Positions 45,359-54,855 of a stretch of 64,000 nucleotides of DNA are shown one piece after another. The position numbers and the translations under genes were made by a program. Below the pieces are notes generated by a model. The model was not told the origin of the DNA. It did no database searches and saw only the letters and a program-made list of their open reading frames with translations. Numbering within the stretch: position 1 is the stretch's first letter; every line of letters starts with the position of its first letter. Source of the DNA: Grimontia kaedaensis (GTDB lineage: Bacteria; Pseudomonadota; Gammaproteobacteria; Enterobacterales; Vibrionaceae); NCBI RefSeq assembly GCF_023746615.1, contig NZ_CP082275.1, positions 806,001 through 870,000 of the forward strand, read 5' to 3'.

Positions 45359-45837
45359 ACCCGAGACGCAAGAAACGACTGGGGCTGGCTCTTGCCCTGG
45401 TGTTTGGTGTAGGCGCGACGATTGGATTGGTGCTTTACGCATTGAACCAAAACATGGATTTGTTCTACACACCAACCGAGCTGGTTAACGGTAAGCCTGA
45501 TGGCACCAAACCAGAGGTGGGTCAAAGTCTGCGTATTGGTGGTATGGTGGTGAGTGACTCGGTTGAGCGCGACCCGGAATCTTTAAAAGTGAGTTTCCGT
45601 GTGGCAGATATTGGCCCAGAAGTCACCGTGGAATTTGAAGGTATTCTGCCTGACCTTTTCCGTGAAGGTCAGGGAATTGTTGCACAGGGTGTGCTGGTTG
45701 ATGAACGCACCGTGTTCGCAAGCGAAGTATTAGCGAAACACGATGAAGAATATATGCCGCCTGAAATCGCAGAAGCGATGAACAAAGGGCATAAACCGCT
45801 TGAATACACCGAGCAGCAAAAACAGGGTAGCTACTAA
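45355..45837 (+). CDS. ccmE: periplasmic heme chaperone CcmE
   Basis: 160 residues. One N-terminal transmembrane anchor is followed by an OB-fold. The heme-attaching histidine sits in [11 protein letters not shown] (about 129-139). It carries heme from CcmC to CcmF. It overlaps ccmF by one base. Confidence 0.95.
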   Translation: MNPRRKKRLGLALALVFGVGATIGLVLYALNQNMDLFYTPTELVNGKPDGTKPEVGQSLRIGGMVVSDSVERDPESLKVSFRVADIGPEVTVEFEGILPDLFREGQGIVAQGVLVDERTVFASEVLAKHDEEYMPPEIAEAMNKGHKPLEYTEQQKQGSY

Positions 45838-47813
45838 TGATTGCTGAATTAGGGCATTTCGCCCTTATTATCTCTCTTGGTTTCTCCGTCCTTCTGAGCA
45901 TTTACCCTCTTTGGGGGGCTCACGTCGGAAACCAGGCCATGATGCGCTCAGCGCGTCCATTGGCTATCGGCATGTTCCTAATGCTATTGATGTCTTTTAT
46001 CGCATTGAGCTGGGCATTCTACGTTAACGACTTTACGGTCACTTATGTCGCGAGTAACTCAAACAGTGCCTTGCCGTGGTATTACCGTCTGACGGCAGTC
46101 TGGGGCGCACACGAAGGCTCATTGCTTCTTTGGGTACTTATCCAGGCCGGTTGGACACTGGCAGTTGCCATTTTCAGCCGTGGCATGCCGTTGGAGTCAG
46201 TCTCCCGCGTATTGGCAGTAATGGGTATGATCGGTGTCGGCTTCTTGCTGTTTATTATTCTGACTTCGAATCCGTTTGAGCGCACACTGCCTTACTTCCC
46301 GGTTGATGGCCGTGACCTCAACCCGCTTCTTCAGGATCCAGGGCTGATTGTCCACCCGCCGATGCTTTACATGGGTTATGTGGGTTTCTCTGTGGCATTT
46401 GCCTTTGCAATCGCCTCTTTGATGGCGGGTCGTCTTGATACGGCGTGGGCACGTTGGTCCCGTCCTTGGACAACTGCAGCTTGGGTCTTCCTGACATTGG
46501 GTATCGCACTGGGCTCTTGGTGGGCTTACTACGAACTTGGCTGGGGCGGCTGGTGGTTCTGGGATCCAGTAGAAAATGCCTCATTCATGCCTTGGCTTGC
46601 GGGTACAGCGTTAATGCATTCGTTGGCAGTAACGGAAAAACGGGGCACGTTCAAAGCATGGACTGTACTGTTGGCATTGTCTGCCTTCTCACTAAGTCTG
46701 TTGGGCACCTTCCTGGTACGTTCTGGCGTACTGGTTTCAGTACATGCTTTCGCCTCTGATCCAAGCCGCGGCCTGTTTATTCTTGGATTCCTAGTGGTGG
46801 TTATTGGTGGCTCGCTGTTGCTTTATGCATTGCGTGCATCAGAAGTCCGTGTGCGTGGTAACTTTGAACTGGTTTCCCGTGAGAACGTCTTGTTGGCAAA
46901 CAACATTCTGTTGGTTGCAGCTTTGGTGGTTGTCCTGCTTGGCACACTGTTGCCACTGGTTCACAAACAGCTCGGCTTAGGTTCAGTATCAATCGGTGAA
47001 CCGTTCTTCAACCTCCTGTTTACTTGGCTCTCTGTGCCATTTGCCTTTTTGATCGGCGTTGGCCCACTTATCCGCTGGAAACGCGATAACCTGAAGAATG
47101 TGAAAAAAGAGCTGCTGTTTAGTGGTGTGCTTTCCGTTGTTCTGGGTGTGGCGCTCGTCTGGGTATTCGCTGATGTCTTTATGCCGCTGGCGGCGCTCGG
47201 GGCAGTAATGGGCCTCTGGGTCATCATTCTGTCTTGCATTGAAGTTTATCAGCGTGCGACGCACCGTCATGATTTCGTCACCGGTCTGGGTAAGCTGGGT
47301 CGCAGTCACTGGGCTATGGTGCTTGGTCATATCGGTCTGGCAATCACAGTGCTCGGCATTGCAATGGTTCAGAACTATGACATCGAACGCGACGTGAAAA
47401 TGGCACCGGGCGATCGCATTGAACTGCAAGGTTATGATTTCCATTTCGCAGGTCTTCGGGATAAAGATGGCCCAAACTACGATGGTTACATCGCGGACTT
47501 CGATATTTACCGTGGAGATAGGCGTGTAAACACACTGCATGCCGAGAAACGTTTCTACACAGTCCAGCGCTCGATGATGACTGAAGCGGCAATTGACCGT
47601 GGCATTACCCGTGACCTCTATGTGGCTATGGGTGAACGTTTAAATGATGGTTCTTGGGCTGTGCGCATCTACTACAAACCTTTCGTCCGCTGGATTTGGT
47701 TGGGTGCATTGGTGATGTCACTGGGTGGCTTGCTGGCTATCTCAGACAAACGTTACCGTTTTCGTAAGAAGGCTCAATCAGAAGTCTCTGCTGAGCCAGT
47801 GAAGGAGGCTTAA
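45837..47813 (+). CDS. ccmF: cytochrome c heme lyase subunit CcmF
   Basis: 658 residues, about 15 transmembrane helices. Trp-rich motif GWGGWWFWDPVENASFMPW at about 238-256. It accepts heme from CcmE and, with CcmH/CcmI, attaches it to apocytochrome c. Confidence 0.96.
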   Translation: MIAELGHFALIISLGFSVLLSIYPLWGAHVGNQAMMRSARPLAIGMFLMLLMSFIALSWAFYVNDFTVTYVASNSNSALPWYYRLTAVWGAHEGSLLLWVLIQAGWTLAVAIFSRGMPLESVSRVLAVMGMIGVGFLLFIILTSNPFERTLPYFPVDGRDLNPLLQDPGLIVHPPMLYMGYVGFSVAFAFAIASLMAGRLDTAWARWSRPWTTAAWVFLTLGIALGSWWAYYELGWGGWWFWDPVENASFMPWLAGTALMHSLAVTEKRGTFKAWTVLLALSAFSLSLLGTFLVRSGVLVSVHAFASDPSRGLFILGFLVVVIGGSLLLYALRASEVRVRGNFELVSRENVLLANNILLVAALVVVLLGTLLPLVHKQLGLGSVSIGEPFFNLLFTWLSVPFAFLIGVGPLIRWKRDNLKNVKKELLFSGVLSVVLGVALVWVFADVFMPLAALGAVMGLWVIILSCIEVYQRATHRHDFVTGLGKLGRSHWAMVLGHIGLAITVLGIAMVQNYDIERDVKMAPGDRIELQGYDFHFAGLRDKDGPNYDGYIADFDIYRGDRRVNTLHAEKRFYTVQRSMMTEAAIDRGITRDLYVAMGERLNDGSWAVRIYYKPFVRWIWLGALVMSLGGLLAISDKRYRFRKKAQSEVSAEPVKEA

Positions 47814-47815
47814 AG

Positions 47816-48370
47816 GTGAACAAACCTTTACTCTTTATTCCGTTTGCACTGTTTATGGTGCTGGTTGGTGTTTTCTTTGTGCAATTAGGAAAAAATGCTG
47901 ACGGTGATGACCCGACCAAGCTTGAATCTGTGCTGGTAGGTAAGCCGGTGCCTGAGTTTCGTCTCGAAGATCTGGCGCAAGCTGGCAAGTTGCATGACCA
48001 GGACATATTTAAAGGTGAACCCTTACTCCTGAATGTTTGGGCGACATGGTGCCCAACCTGTTACGCCGAGCATACTTACTTGAATGAGTTGGCTGCAAAT
48101 GGTGTAAAAATCATTGGCCTGAACTACAAAGACGATCGCGTAAAAGCGATCGGCTGGCTGAACCAGTTAGGTAACCCTTATCTGGTCAGCCTGTTTGATG
48201 GTAATGGCATGCTAGGTCTGGATCTTGGCGTTTACGGTGCGCCTGAAACTTTCCTTATCGATGCCAACGGTGTGATTCGTTACCGACACGTCGGTGATGT
48301 TAACGATCGAAACTGGAACGAAAAATTAGGCCCGATGTATGAACAGATGCTGGCGGAGGCAAAAGGCTAA
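47816..48370 (+). CDS. ccmG: thiol:disulfide interchange protein CcmG (DsbE)
   Basis: 184 residues, GTG start after GGAGG. An N-terminal membrane anchor is followed by a thioredoxin-like domain with active site WATWCPTC (C-P-T-C) and GAPETFLID carrying the cis-proline loop. It reduces the CXXCH cysteines of apocytochrome c. It overlaps ccmH by one base. Confidence 0.95.
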   Translation: MNKPLLFIPFALFMVLVGVFFVQLGKNADGDDPTKLESVLVGKPVPEFRLEDLAQAGKLHDQDIFKGEPLLLNVWATWCPTCYAEHTYLNELAANGVKIIGLNYKDDRVKAIGWLNQLGNPYLVSLFDGNGMLGLDLGVYGAPETFLIDANGVIRYRHVGDVNDRNWNEKLGPMYEQMLAEAKG

Positions 48371-48861
48371 TGAAACGTTTTCTGTTAGCAATCATGCTGG
48401 CTGCAAGTGCTGCGTTCTCAGTTTCTGCTGCGATCGAAGTGTATGAGTTTGACACTCCTGAACAAGAAGAGGCCTTCAAAAAGCTCGGTAAAGAACTGCG
48501 CTGCCCTAAATGTCAGAACAATAATATTGCCGATTCCAATGCGGGCTTGGCTCAGGATCTTCGTTTGAAGGTTTATGAGATGCTCAAGCAAGGTAAGAAC
48601 GAAGACGAGATTGTCGATTACATGGTCGACCGATACGGTAACTTTGTGACTTACAACCCGCCACTGACGGCGTCGACATTGATTCTTTGGGCTGGCCCGG
48701 CATTGTTTGTGGTTGTCGGATTCACTGTCTTGGTGATGCGCAGCCGTAAACCTAAAGCGAAAACCGTTAAAGCTGAACTTGATAGCGAAGAGCAGGCACG
48801 TCTGGATGCCTTGCTCAATGAAGGCTCGGCTGACAATAAAAATAAGGATAACAACGGATGA
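48370..48861 (+). CDS. ccmH: cytochrome c maturation protein CcmH
   Basis: 163 residues. A signal peptide (about 1-20) is followed by the redox motif LRCPKCQNNNIADSNA (LRCxxCQ), a helical bundle, and a C-terminal transmembrane helix. It handles apocytochrome thiols with CcmG. In contrast to E. coli, the CcmI part is a separate gene here. Confidence 0.95.
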   Translation: MKRFLLAIMLAASAAFSVSAAIEVYEFDTPEQEEAFKKLGKELRCPKCQNNNIADSNAGLAQDLRLKVYEMLKQGKNEDEIVDYMVDRYGNFVTYNPPLTASTLILWAGPALFVVVGFTVLVMRSRKPKAKTVKAELDSEEQARLDALLNEGSADNKNKDNNG

Positions 48862-50072
48862 CTGAAATGTGGTTCTGGCTGATCACAGCCTTAATGATAG
48901 TGGTCTCTGTTGGCTTATTTGTTTTGCCGATTTACCGCGGTAAGGAACAGGACGAAGCGGCGAGCCGTGATGAACTGAACAAAGCCTTCTTCCGCGATCG
49001 GATGGAAGAGCTTAACGAAGAAGCCGAGGAAGGTCTGGTAGAGAACCAGAACGAATTGGCGGTAGAACTCAAGCAGTCGCTGTTGGATGATATTCCAGCC
49101 AGTGAGAAATCAGCGACACAAAGCAAAGTTCCGTTTGTGGTGTTGGTGCCAGGCATCTTGATCATGATTGCCATGAGTTATGGTCTTTACAACACCATGG
49201 GTAACTATCGTGAAGTGGTTTCCTGGCAGGATACAGCTTCTCGCTTGCCGGATCTGTCTCGTCGTTTGATGTCGGACACCAATGAGCCGATGACAGATCA
49301 GGAGATGGCGGAGTTGACGCTGTCCCTTCGTACCAAGCTTCATCAAACGCCAGATGACGCGATGGGCTGGCTATTGCTGGGCCGAATTGGTTTAGCTAAC
49401 CGTGATGTGCAAACTGCGGAAGGTGCTATGGCAAAAGCCTATAATCTGATGCCTGACGACAGCGATGTGAAACTCGGCTATGCGCAGTCTCTGATGCTGT
49501 CAGGTGATGAGCAAAACAGCAATATAGCGCGCAATCTTTTGCGCGAAGTGATTAGAGTGGATCATGGCAACCTTCAAGCATTCTCATTGCTTGCATTTGA
49601 TGCTTTTGAACGAGGAGCTTACGAAGAAGCTGTAGCTGCTTGGTCAACCATGAAACAACTGCTGCCAGCGGACGATCCACGTATCTCTATGTTGGATCGC
49701 AGCATTCAACGCGCGGAAGCACAAATGGGTGCTGGCGAAGGGCAGTCTGTTTCTGTGACAATTTCGCTGGATGAACAAGTCCAATTGCCAAGTGAAGGTG
49801 TATTGATTGTTTCGGTTCACTCTGCGGACGGTGCGCCAATGCCGGTTGCAGCGAAGCGCCTGCCGTTGAGCCGCTTCCCGGTAGAAGTTGAACTGACAGA
49901 TGCTGACAGCATGATCCCGGAGCGTTTGATGTCTTCTTTGCCAGAGGTGATGGTGAAAGCCCGCATAGATAACGACGGCAACGTAATGACACGTGACGGT
50001 GATTGGTTTGGGGAAACCGTTCCGTTCGAATTAGGTGGCAGTTCACAGTTAGTGATTAACCAAAAGCAGTAA
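48858..50072 (+). CDS. ccmI: cytochrome c maturation protein CcmI
   Basis: 404 residues. Two transmembrane helices (about 5-25 and 93-112) flank a coiled cytoplasmic loop with acidic helices. The periplasmic TPR region (about 155-270) binds apocytochrome c C-termini, and a C-terminal beta-rich domain follows. It overlaps ccmH by 4 bases and ends the ccm operon at a terminator. Confidence 0.93.
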   Translation: MTEMWFWLITALMIVVSVGLFVLPIYRGKEQDEAASRDELNKAFFRDRMEELNEEAEEGLVENQNELAVELKQSLLDDIPASEKSATQSKVPFVVLVPGILIMIAMSYGLYNTMGNYREVVSWQDTASRLPDLSRRLMSDTNEPMTDQEMAELTLSLRTKLHQTPDDAMGWLLLGRIGLANRDVQTAEGAMAKAYNLMPDDSDVKLGYAQSLMLSGDEQNSNIARNLLREVIRVDHGNLQAFSLLAFDAFERGAYEEAVAAWSTMKQLLPADDPRISMLDRSIQRAEAQMGAGEGQSVSVTISLDEQVQLPSEGVLIVSVHSADGAPMPVAAKRLPLSRFPVEVELTDADSMIPERLMSSLPEVMVKARIDNDGNVMTRDGDWFGETVPFELGGSSQLVINQKQ

Positions 50073-50101
50073 GTGCTTTATACTGCCTCAATAATGACAA
50101 A

Positions 50102-50130
50102 AGGTCGGTATTTAACCGGCCTCTTTTTTA
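50102..50130 (+). terminator. intrinsic terminator after ccmI
   Basis: AGGTCGGT (50102-50109) and ACCGGCCT (50115-50122), one G-T pair, 5-base loop, followed by a T-rich run. It lies just before mlaA, so mlaA needs its own promoter or readthrough. Confidence 0.8.
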
Positions 50131-50151
50131 CCCAAAGGACAAACTATAACA

Positions 50152-50940
50152 ATGTGGAAACAACTTATTCTGGCAGTTGGCGTGCTGGTGTTACTGAGTG
50201 GTTGTGCCCAATCCCCAGAAGAATCAAAGGCTGACGCTGAAACCAATGCTGAATTCAACATTGCTCATCCCAATGATCCTTTTGAAGGCTTCAACCGGGC
50301 GATGTGGACTGTTAACTACGACTACCTCGACCCTTATGTAGCAAAACCCGTGTCGTTGGCTTATGTCAACTATGTACCGAGCTGGACGCGAACCGGTATC
50401 TCCAACTTTCTCAGTAACCTCGAAGAGCCCGCTAGCATGGTAAACAGTATTGTCATGCTTGATGGCGATGCAGCACTGACGCACTTCAACCGCTTTTGGC
50501 TAAACACAGTGTTTGGTCTTGGTGGTTTAATCGATATCGCCTCGGCAGCGCATGTTCCTAAAATTGCCGATCGCCAGTTTGGTGATGCAATGGGTTACTA
50601 CGATGTTGGGCAAGGACCTTACTTTATGTTCCCGGTCTATGGTCCCATTACACTGAGGGAAGGAGCGGGGGATGTCGTCGATGGATTGTATCCACCACTG
50701 TCATTACTGACATTGCCGCAGTCAATCTTGAAATGGATGTTTGAAGGGATGGAAGACAGAGCTGCCTTGGTTCAACAAGAAAGTTTGCTGACCAATTCAC
50801 CGGATCCGTATGCCTTTGCACGTGATGCTTACCTTCAGAATAAAGAATTTAAGGCGCGCGGTGGAAAAGCGGCAGATTTGGCAGAGTCTGATGAGAGTTA
50901 CCTGGATGACGATTTGCTCGACGAAATCGACGATTACTAA
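50152..50940 (+). CDS. mlaA: outer-membrane lipoprotein MlaA (VacJ)
   Basis: 262 residues. Lipoprotein signal with lipobox LLSGC (Cys at about 19). MlaA family patterns include NDPFEGFNRAMWTVNYDYLD and the GPITLREGAGDVVDG stretch. It removes misplaced phospholipids from the outer leaflet and passes them to MlaC. The partner mlaBCDEF genes are not in this window. In V. cholerae vacJ also influences vesicle release. Confidence 0.94.
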   Translation: MWKQLILAVGVLVLLSGCAQSPEESKADAETNAEFNIAHPNDPFEGFNRAMWTVNYDYLDPYVAKPVSLAYVNYVPSWTRTGISNFLSNLEEPASMVNSIVMLDGDAALTHFNRFWLNTVFGLGGLIDIASAAHVPKIADRQFGDAMGYYDVGQGPYFMFPVYGPITLREGAGDVVDGLYPPLSLLTLPQSILKWMFEGMEDRAALVQQESLLTNSPDPYAFARDAYLQNKEFKARGGKAADLAESDESYLDDDLLDEIDDY

Positions 50941-50953
50941 GAAATTAACAAAG

Positions 50954-50981
50954 AAATGCCACTCGATTGAGTGGCATTTTT
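50954..50981. terminator. bidirectional terminator between mlaA and fadL-type gene
   Basis: Perfect 11-bp stem AAATGCCACTC (50954-50964) / GAGTGGCATTT (50969-50979) with a GATT loop, a T-run to the right and A-rich flank to the left. Lies between convergent genes. Confidence 0.9.
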
Positions 50982-51003
50982 GTATCTAATATCTACTCAG
51001 CAA

Positions 51004-52323
51004 TTAGAAGCGGTAAGTTGCCTGAACACCTGCCAGCCATACGTTGCCAGAGGTTTGACCTTCAAAAGTGCCTCCAAAAGGTACAGAAGTTAGGTCAGAA
51101 CTGATTCCATCACGAGGCTCATTGACATCTGCGTCTTTTGCAAAGATGTAAGTGAAACCAGCGTCCAGCGTCAGGGTATCAGAGTAGTTGTAACCCGCAC
51201 CCAAGCTTAACCAAAGACGATCAGTTTCTGGAATTGTAATGGTGCGGTTAGCGTCATCAACTGCTGCTGTGTCATAAGCAACACCGGAGCGAAGCTGAGT
51301 TTTCGCATTCAACTGATAAGTGGCACCAACAGCAAAGCGGTAGTTATCTTTCCAGTTTTCTTGTTTAACCAGTTGGTTTGGCTGAGAAAGGGAAGGGATA
51401 TTTGCTTCCAGCTTTTCGAAGGTACTCCAGTCAGTCCAGTTGATGCTGGCGTGTACTGCAACTGTGTTGGTCAGTTGGTGGAAGCTTGCTATCTCTGCGG
51501 TTGCTGGCAGCGTCAGTTCCATACTGCCAGGTAATTGCGCAGTAGTTGTACCAAACGCTAGGCCAGTGGCATGGCCTTCCAGATTAAGGTTAACTTCAGA
51601 GCGATAGTTGAAGCCTAAACGGTTGTCTTCATTGATCTGCCACGCGGCACCAGCTTGCCAACCCCAAGCGGTGTCATCACCTTCCATGTACTTTAGAGTA
51701 GTACCTTTGGGAACAGGAATTGAGAAGTTGGGAGTGACTTGGAGTGCTGCATCTGCGGAACTCTTTGCCCCAATGCTTCCTTCGCCCATCACATAGCGAA
51801 CACCTGCACCAACAGAGAACTGGTCGTTAATTTTGTATGCGATGTTTGGATTGATTTCCATGGTCATCACTGACGCTTCATTACCAAACTGGGTGCCTTT
51901 GAAGTTATCATCCAGCTTAGTATGCATACCGAAGTTCGAGCTCAGTGCCAGACCCAGATAAACCTTCTCGTTAAATTGATGAGAGAAGTAGAAGTTTGGA
52001 ATAAAGGCTGAATCTGCAAAATCTTTAGATGAAGTAGCAGTTTTGTCGCCAGTTAAGCTAGTGTTTGTGCCTTCCACATCCACATTTGGATCAACGTAGA
52101 TAAGGCCAGTAGAAACTTGGGTGCCTTCCAGATAAGTCATCATGGCTGGATTGCGGAATTGTGCAGATGCATTGTCTGCCATCGCAGCTTCACCCGCGTA
52201 TGCGCGGCCAAGGCCAGTTGCAGAATACTCTGCCAGTTGAAAACCCGCTGCGATTGCAGAGGTTGAAGAAAGAGAGCCAAGTGCTGCGGCAATCACCAGC
52301 GGAAGAAGTTTGTTCTTGTTCAT
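51004..52323 (-). CDS. FadL-family outer-membrane transporter (first copy)
   Basis: About 439 residues from ATG at 52323; 20 more upstream in-frame residues do not look like a signal peptide. Signal peptide ends near SAIAAGFQLAEYSATGLG; FadL hallmark GFxLxxxSATGxGRAYAG and RNPA follow, then a 14-strand barrel ending in the aromatic VQATYRF. It imports long-chain fatty acids or other hydrophobic compounds. It is tandem with a second copy at 52644; the two differ through most of the barrel, so substrates may differ. Confidence 0.88.
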   Translation of the reverse strand: MNKNKLLPLVIAAALGSLSSTSAIAAGFQLAEYSATGLGRAYAGEAAMADNASAQFRNPAMMTYLEGTQVSTGLIYVDPNVDVEGTNTSLTGDKTATSSKDFADSAFIPNFYFSHQFNEKVYLGLALSSNFGMHTKLDDNFKGTQFGNEASVMTMEINPNIAYKINDQFSVGAGVRYVMGEGSIGAKSSADAALQVTPNFSIPVPKGTTLKYMEGDDTAWGWQAGAAWQINEDNRLGFNYRSEVNLNLEGHATGLAFGTTTAQLPGSMELTLPATAEIASFHQLTNTVAVHASINWTDWSTFEKLEANIPSLSQPNQLVKQENWKDNYRFAVGATYQLNAKTQLRSGVAYDTAAVDDANRTITIPETDRLWLSLGAGYNYSDTLTLDAGFTYIFAKDADVNEPRDGISSDLTSVPFGGTFEGQTSGNVWLAGVQATYRF

Positions 52324-52643
52324 TAGAGTATTTACTTGATTATTGTGGTCGGTACAGGGTACTGACAGGCAATCAATATGCAATTTTGATGATAGGGAGA
52401 GAATGTATTTAGATAAATATATCGACTTGGCGATTTATTTCAGTAAAAGACACTGAAAGTTAGGTGGTTTGGAACAGGTGTACGCTAAGTTTCGGCGAAC
52501 ACGTGTTAATCCTAAATGCCAGTTAAGCGTACTTATGTACGCTGAAAAGCCTTGTAATGACTGAGTTTGTTCACTTTAGGCTTTATTTGAGCGAACAAAA
52601 AGGGGAGCATATGCTCCCCTTTAGTCACTGTGTTCTAATTTAA
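52324..52643. other. intergenic region between the two fadL-type genes
   Basis: 320 bases. It contains a minus-strand terminator (52595-52622) for the upstream fadL copy and a perfect stem-loop AGCGTAC/GTACGCT (52526-52543) with a TTAT loop. A further copy of GTACGCT near 52484 sits opposite it. The remainder is AT-rich and must hold the promoter of the first fadL copy; I cannot pin a -10/-35 pair. Confidence 0.5.
52595..52622 (-). terminator. minus-strand intrinsic terminator
   Basis: Perfect 24-base palindrome AAAGGGGAGCAT/ATGCTCCCCTTT (52599-52622) followed on the minus strand by further Ts. It ends the fadL transcript whose gene stops at 52644. Confidence 0.88.
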
Positions 52644-53921
52644 TTAGAAGCTGCGGCTGTATTGCAGACCCATCAGAATCGCATTTGCTTGGGTTGTAGC
52701 ATTGACCGAAGACACCGTGACTCCATTAAACTCTGTACTTTCAGATACAGACACTTCTTCACCCATTAGGTAAGTAAAGCCGAAGTCAATGGTTGAGCTT
52801 TGGTCAAGGTTGTATGTCAAACCTGCAGAGAACCACTGACGGTCAGAGTCTGGTACTGAAATCGATGTAATATCATCCTGCGCACTAGTGTCATACATGT
52901 AACCTGCACGCAGAGTCCAATCATTGTTCAGGTAGTAAGTACCACCGATGCTGTAGTGCCAACCATCCTGCCAGCCGTAAGGTTTGTTGTAGTCGCCACT
53001 AAGAACACTTCCCTGAAGGTTAGAGAATTTGATCTCATCAAATGAACCCCAGCCAATGTATTGGACGCTGTAGTGAACGGCGAATTTGGTGTCTTCAATT
53101 TTATGGAAGCCAGAGAATTCAGCGATATCAGGCAGAGGAAGGGTGATCTTCTGGCCTTTATCATCTTTGGCTTCAAATTCTGGGCTGTAACGGTAAGCAA
53201 AACCAAATCGGTTGTTTGCATCCAGCTCGTATACGGTACCCACGTTAAAGCCAACCGCAAAGCCATCTGCACCATCTACGTCCAGAAGAGGCAAGCCAGC
53301 AGCTTGTGGAACCTGTGATGAAATAACAGCACCAAGCTGAGCACTTGGTTCTCTTTTCATTGTGCCTTGGCCGTAAATGATGTCTAGACCTACACCAAAG
53401 CTCCATTGATCATTCAAACTGTATGAACCAGCAAGACCCAGGTTAAAGCTTTTCACGTCGGTTAAGCCGCCGTATTCGGTCGCTGCATAGTCATTTGAGA
53501 ATTCAGTTTTAGTACCGAAGTTTGAGTAGGCATTGATACCGACAGCAAACTTTTCATTGAGAGGCATAATGAAGTGTACGTTTGGTGCAACGGAAGTGCC
53601 GCCCACATCATCAGTGTCAGCGATCGGCTGAGGCTGATAAAGTGTTGCTGCGTTGCGGTAGGTTGCATCACTGACGGTGATATCAGTCGTGATAGTCTCA
53701 AAGCCAATCGAGAATGCTTTCTCATCAAACAGGGCCATTGCAGCAGGGTTACGTGCCATAACAGCTGCGTTGTCTGCTATCACAGCATCACCGGCAAAAG
53801 CACGGCCGATACCTGTTGCTGATTGTGCGTTAAGTTGGAAGCCAGCGGCCAGTGCTGACGTGGAGCTCGCTGCAACAGCCATTGCCACTGCTGAGCGGAT
53901 AAACAGACGCTTCTTATTCAT
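52644..53921 (-). CDS. fadL: FadL-family long-chain fatty acid transporter (second copy)
   Basis: 425 residues. Signal peptide (about 1-25, ending ALAAGFQL) is followed by the FadL N-terminal hatch (SATGIGRAFAG, RNPAAM), a 14-strand barrel and C-terminal LQYSRSF. Outer-membrane import of long-chain fatty acids. Upstream is a promoter whose -35 region overlaps a FadR-like operator, which supports fatty-acid control and is why I give this copy the fadL symbol. Confidence 0.88.
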   Translation of the reverse strand: MNKKRLFIRSAVAMAVAASSTSALAAGFQLNAQSATGIGRAFAGDAVIADNAAVMARNPAAMALFDEKAFSIGFETITTDITVSDATYRNAATLYQPQPIADTDDVGGTSVAPNVHFIMPLNEKFAVGINAYSNFGTKTEFSNDYAATEYGGLTDVKSFNLGLAGSYSLNDQWSFGVGLDIIYGQGTMKREPSAQLGAVISSQVPQAAGLPLLDVDGADGFAVGFNVGTVYELDANNRFGFAYRYSPEFEAKDDKGQKITLPLPDIAEFSGFHKIEDTKFAVHYSVQYIGWGSFDEIKFSNLQGSVLSGDYNKPYGWQDGWHYSIGGTYYLNNDWTLRAGYMYDTSAQDDITSISVPDSDRQWFSAGLTYNLDQSSTIDFGFTYLMGEEVSVSESTEFNGVTVSSVNATTQANAILMGLQYSRSF

Positions 53922-53985
53922 AATGTGAATATTCCGAATAAAATTATAATTTTTCTGATATTTATGCTCAAAGTGAGCTGCGCGA

Positions 53986-54025
53986 ATTCTATTGTGTAGG
54001 TGCTTTATTGGAAATCTGACCAGTT
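53986..54025 (-). promoter_or_regulatory. candidate fadL promoter with overlapping FadR-like site
   Basis: On the minus strand: TTTCCA (54014-54009), 17-base spacer, TAGAAT (53991-53986), about 65 bases before the start codon. The sequence AACTGGTCAGATTTC (54025-54011) overlaps the -35 element and resembles half to two thirds of the FadR consensus (CTGGT-N2-GACC). It is moderately degenerate. Confidence 0.4.
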
Positions 54026-54084
54026 ATAAAATGCTGTTTTGTAACTGCATGAGTTTACGTTAGATGGTTGTTATTGTGGGAAAA

Positions 54085-54109
54085 CAAAAAGGGGAGCGCC
54101 AGCTCCCCT
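54085..54109 (-). terminator. minus-strand intrinsic terminator after DUF3379 gene
   Basis: AGGGGAGC (54090-54097) and GCTCCCCT (54102-54109) with a GCCA loop, followed on the minus strand by T5 and more Ts. It ends the sigma/DUF3379 transcript before fadL. Confidence 0.88.
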
Positions 54110-54129
54110 AGATATTGTAATGGATTGTA

Positions 54130-54855
54130 TCAGGCCTTTTGATTGAGATGTTGCTTCAATTGTTCAGCGACAGGCATGATATCTGCGCCCTCTTTACCTA
54201 CTACAATCACACTGCTGTTATTTGCTGCTGGCAATGAAATAGCTTCCATGTTGCCGTCGCTGTAGCTTTCCATCGCTGGAGACTGTTGCGGTACAACGAA
54301 TACAGTGAAGTCTTGTCCATTTTCGCCTTGGATCACCATGTGTACTGCGTGTTTATCATCAAAACTACAGTGATTGATGTAAGACACTTCACCGGGTAAC
54401 TGACCATTAAATGTCTTACCTAAAGGCGCAAGCTTGGCATTCACTTGTGTGAGAGTTGCTCCCTCAAACACGTTATTTGTGAAGTCTTCTTCATGGTAAT
54501 AATGCTCTAGCGCAATTTGTCCAAGGCTTGCCTGTCCAGGCAATACTGGGAGTGCCTGCCAGTTAAACTGACCAAGCATAATGCCGAATGCGAAAGCAAC
54601 AGAAGCTGCAATAGCGAGATGGAAACGGGGTTTTCTCGCTTCTCTCGCGACATCGCTACTCTGCTTAAACAGCACCTTGTCTACCAAGTCACCTGGCACA
54701 TCCACGCGCAGGGTTTGATCTAACAGCGCATCCAGCTGATCCAGCTCTGATGCTAATTTTTGATTGGCTGGCGATTCTGATTTAGCCGCCAGAATCTCAG
54801 GATCTTTGTCCTGAGGGTCCGCCAGAAGGCGTCGACGGAATTCGAGTTCATCCAT
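54130..54855 (-). CDS. DUF3379 protein, probable anti-sigma factor
   Basis: 241 residues. The cytoplasmic N-terminus (about 1-75) is acidic with helices that could bind a sigma factor. One transmembrane helix follows (about 80-100, FHLAIAASVAFAFGIMLG), then a periplasmic C-terminal domain of about 140 residues with a single Cys in NHCSFDD. No HxxxCxxC zinc motif of classic anti-sigma domains is seen. The start overlaps the ECF sigma stop by 8 bases, the usual layout of sigma/anti-sigma pairs. The role as anti-sigma factor is inference from coupling and topology. Confidence 0.75.
   Translation of the reverse strand: MDELEFRRRLLADPQDKDPEILAAKSESPANQKLASELDQLDALLDQTLRVDVPGDLVDKVLFKQSSDVAREARKPRFHLAIAASVAFAFGIMLGQFNWQALPVLPGQASLGQIALEHYYHEEDFTNNVFEGATLTQVNAKLAPLGKTFNGQLPGEVSYINHCSFDDKHAVHMVIQGENGQDFTVFVVPQQSPAMESYSDGNMEAISLPAANNSSVIVVGKEGADIMPVAEQLKQHLNQKA

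Noticed and set aside
52526..52543. Stem-loop AGCGTAC/GTACGCT between the fadL copies as a terminator
   Set aside because: No T-run on either side; it may be an operator or a relic, but I cannot support a function.
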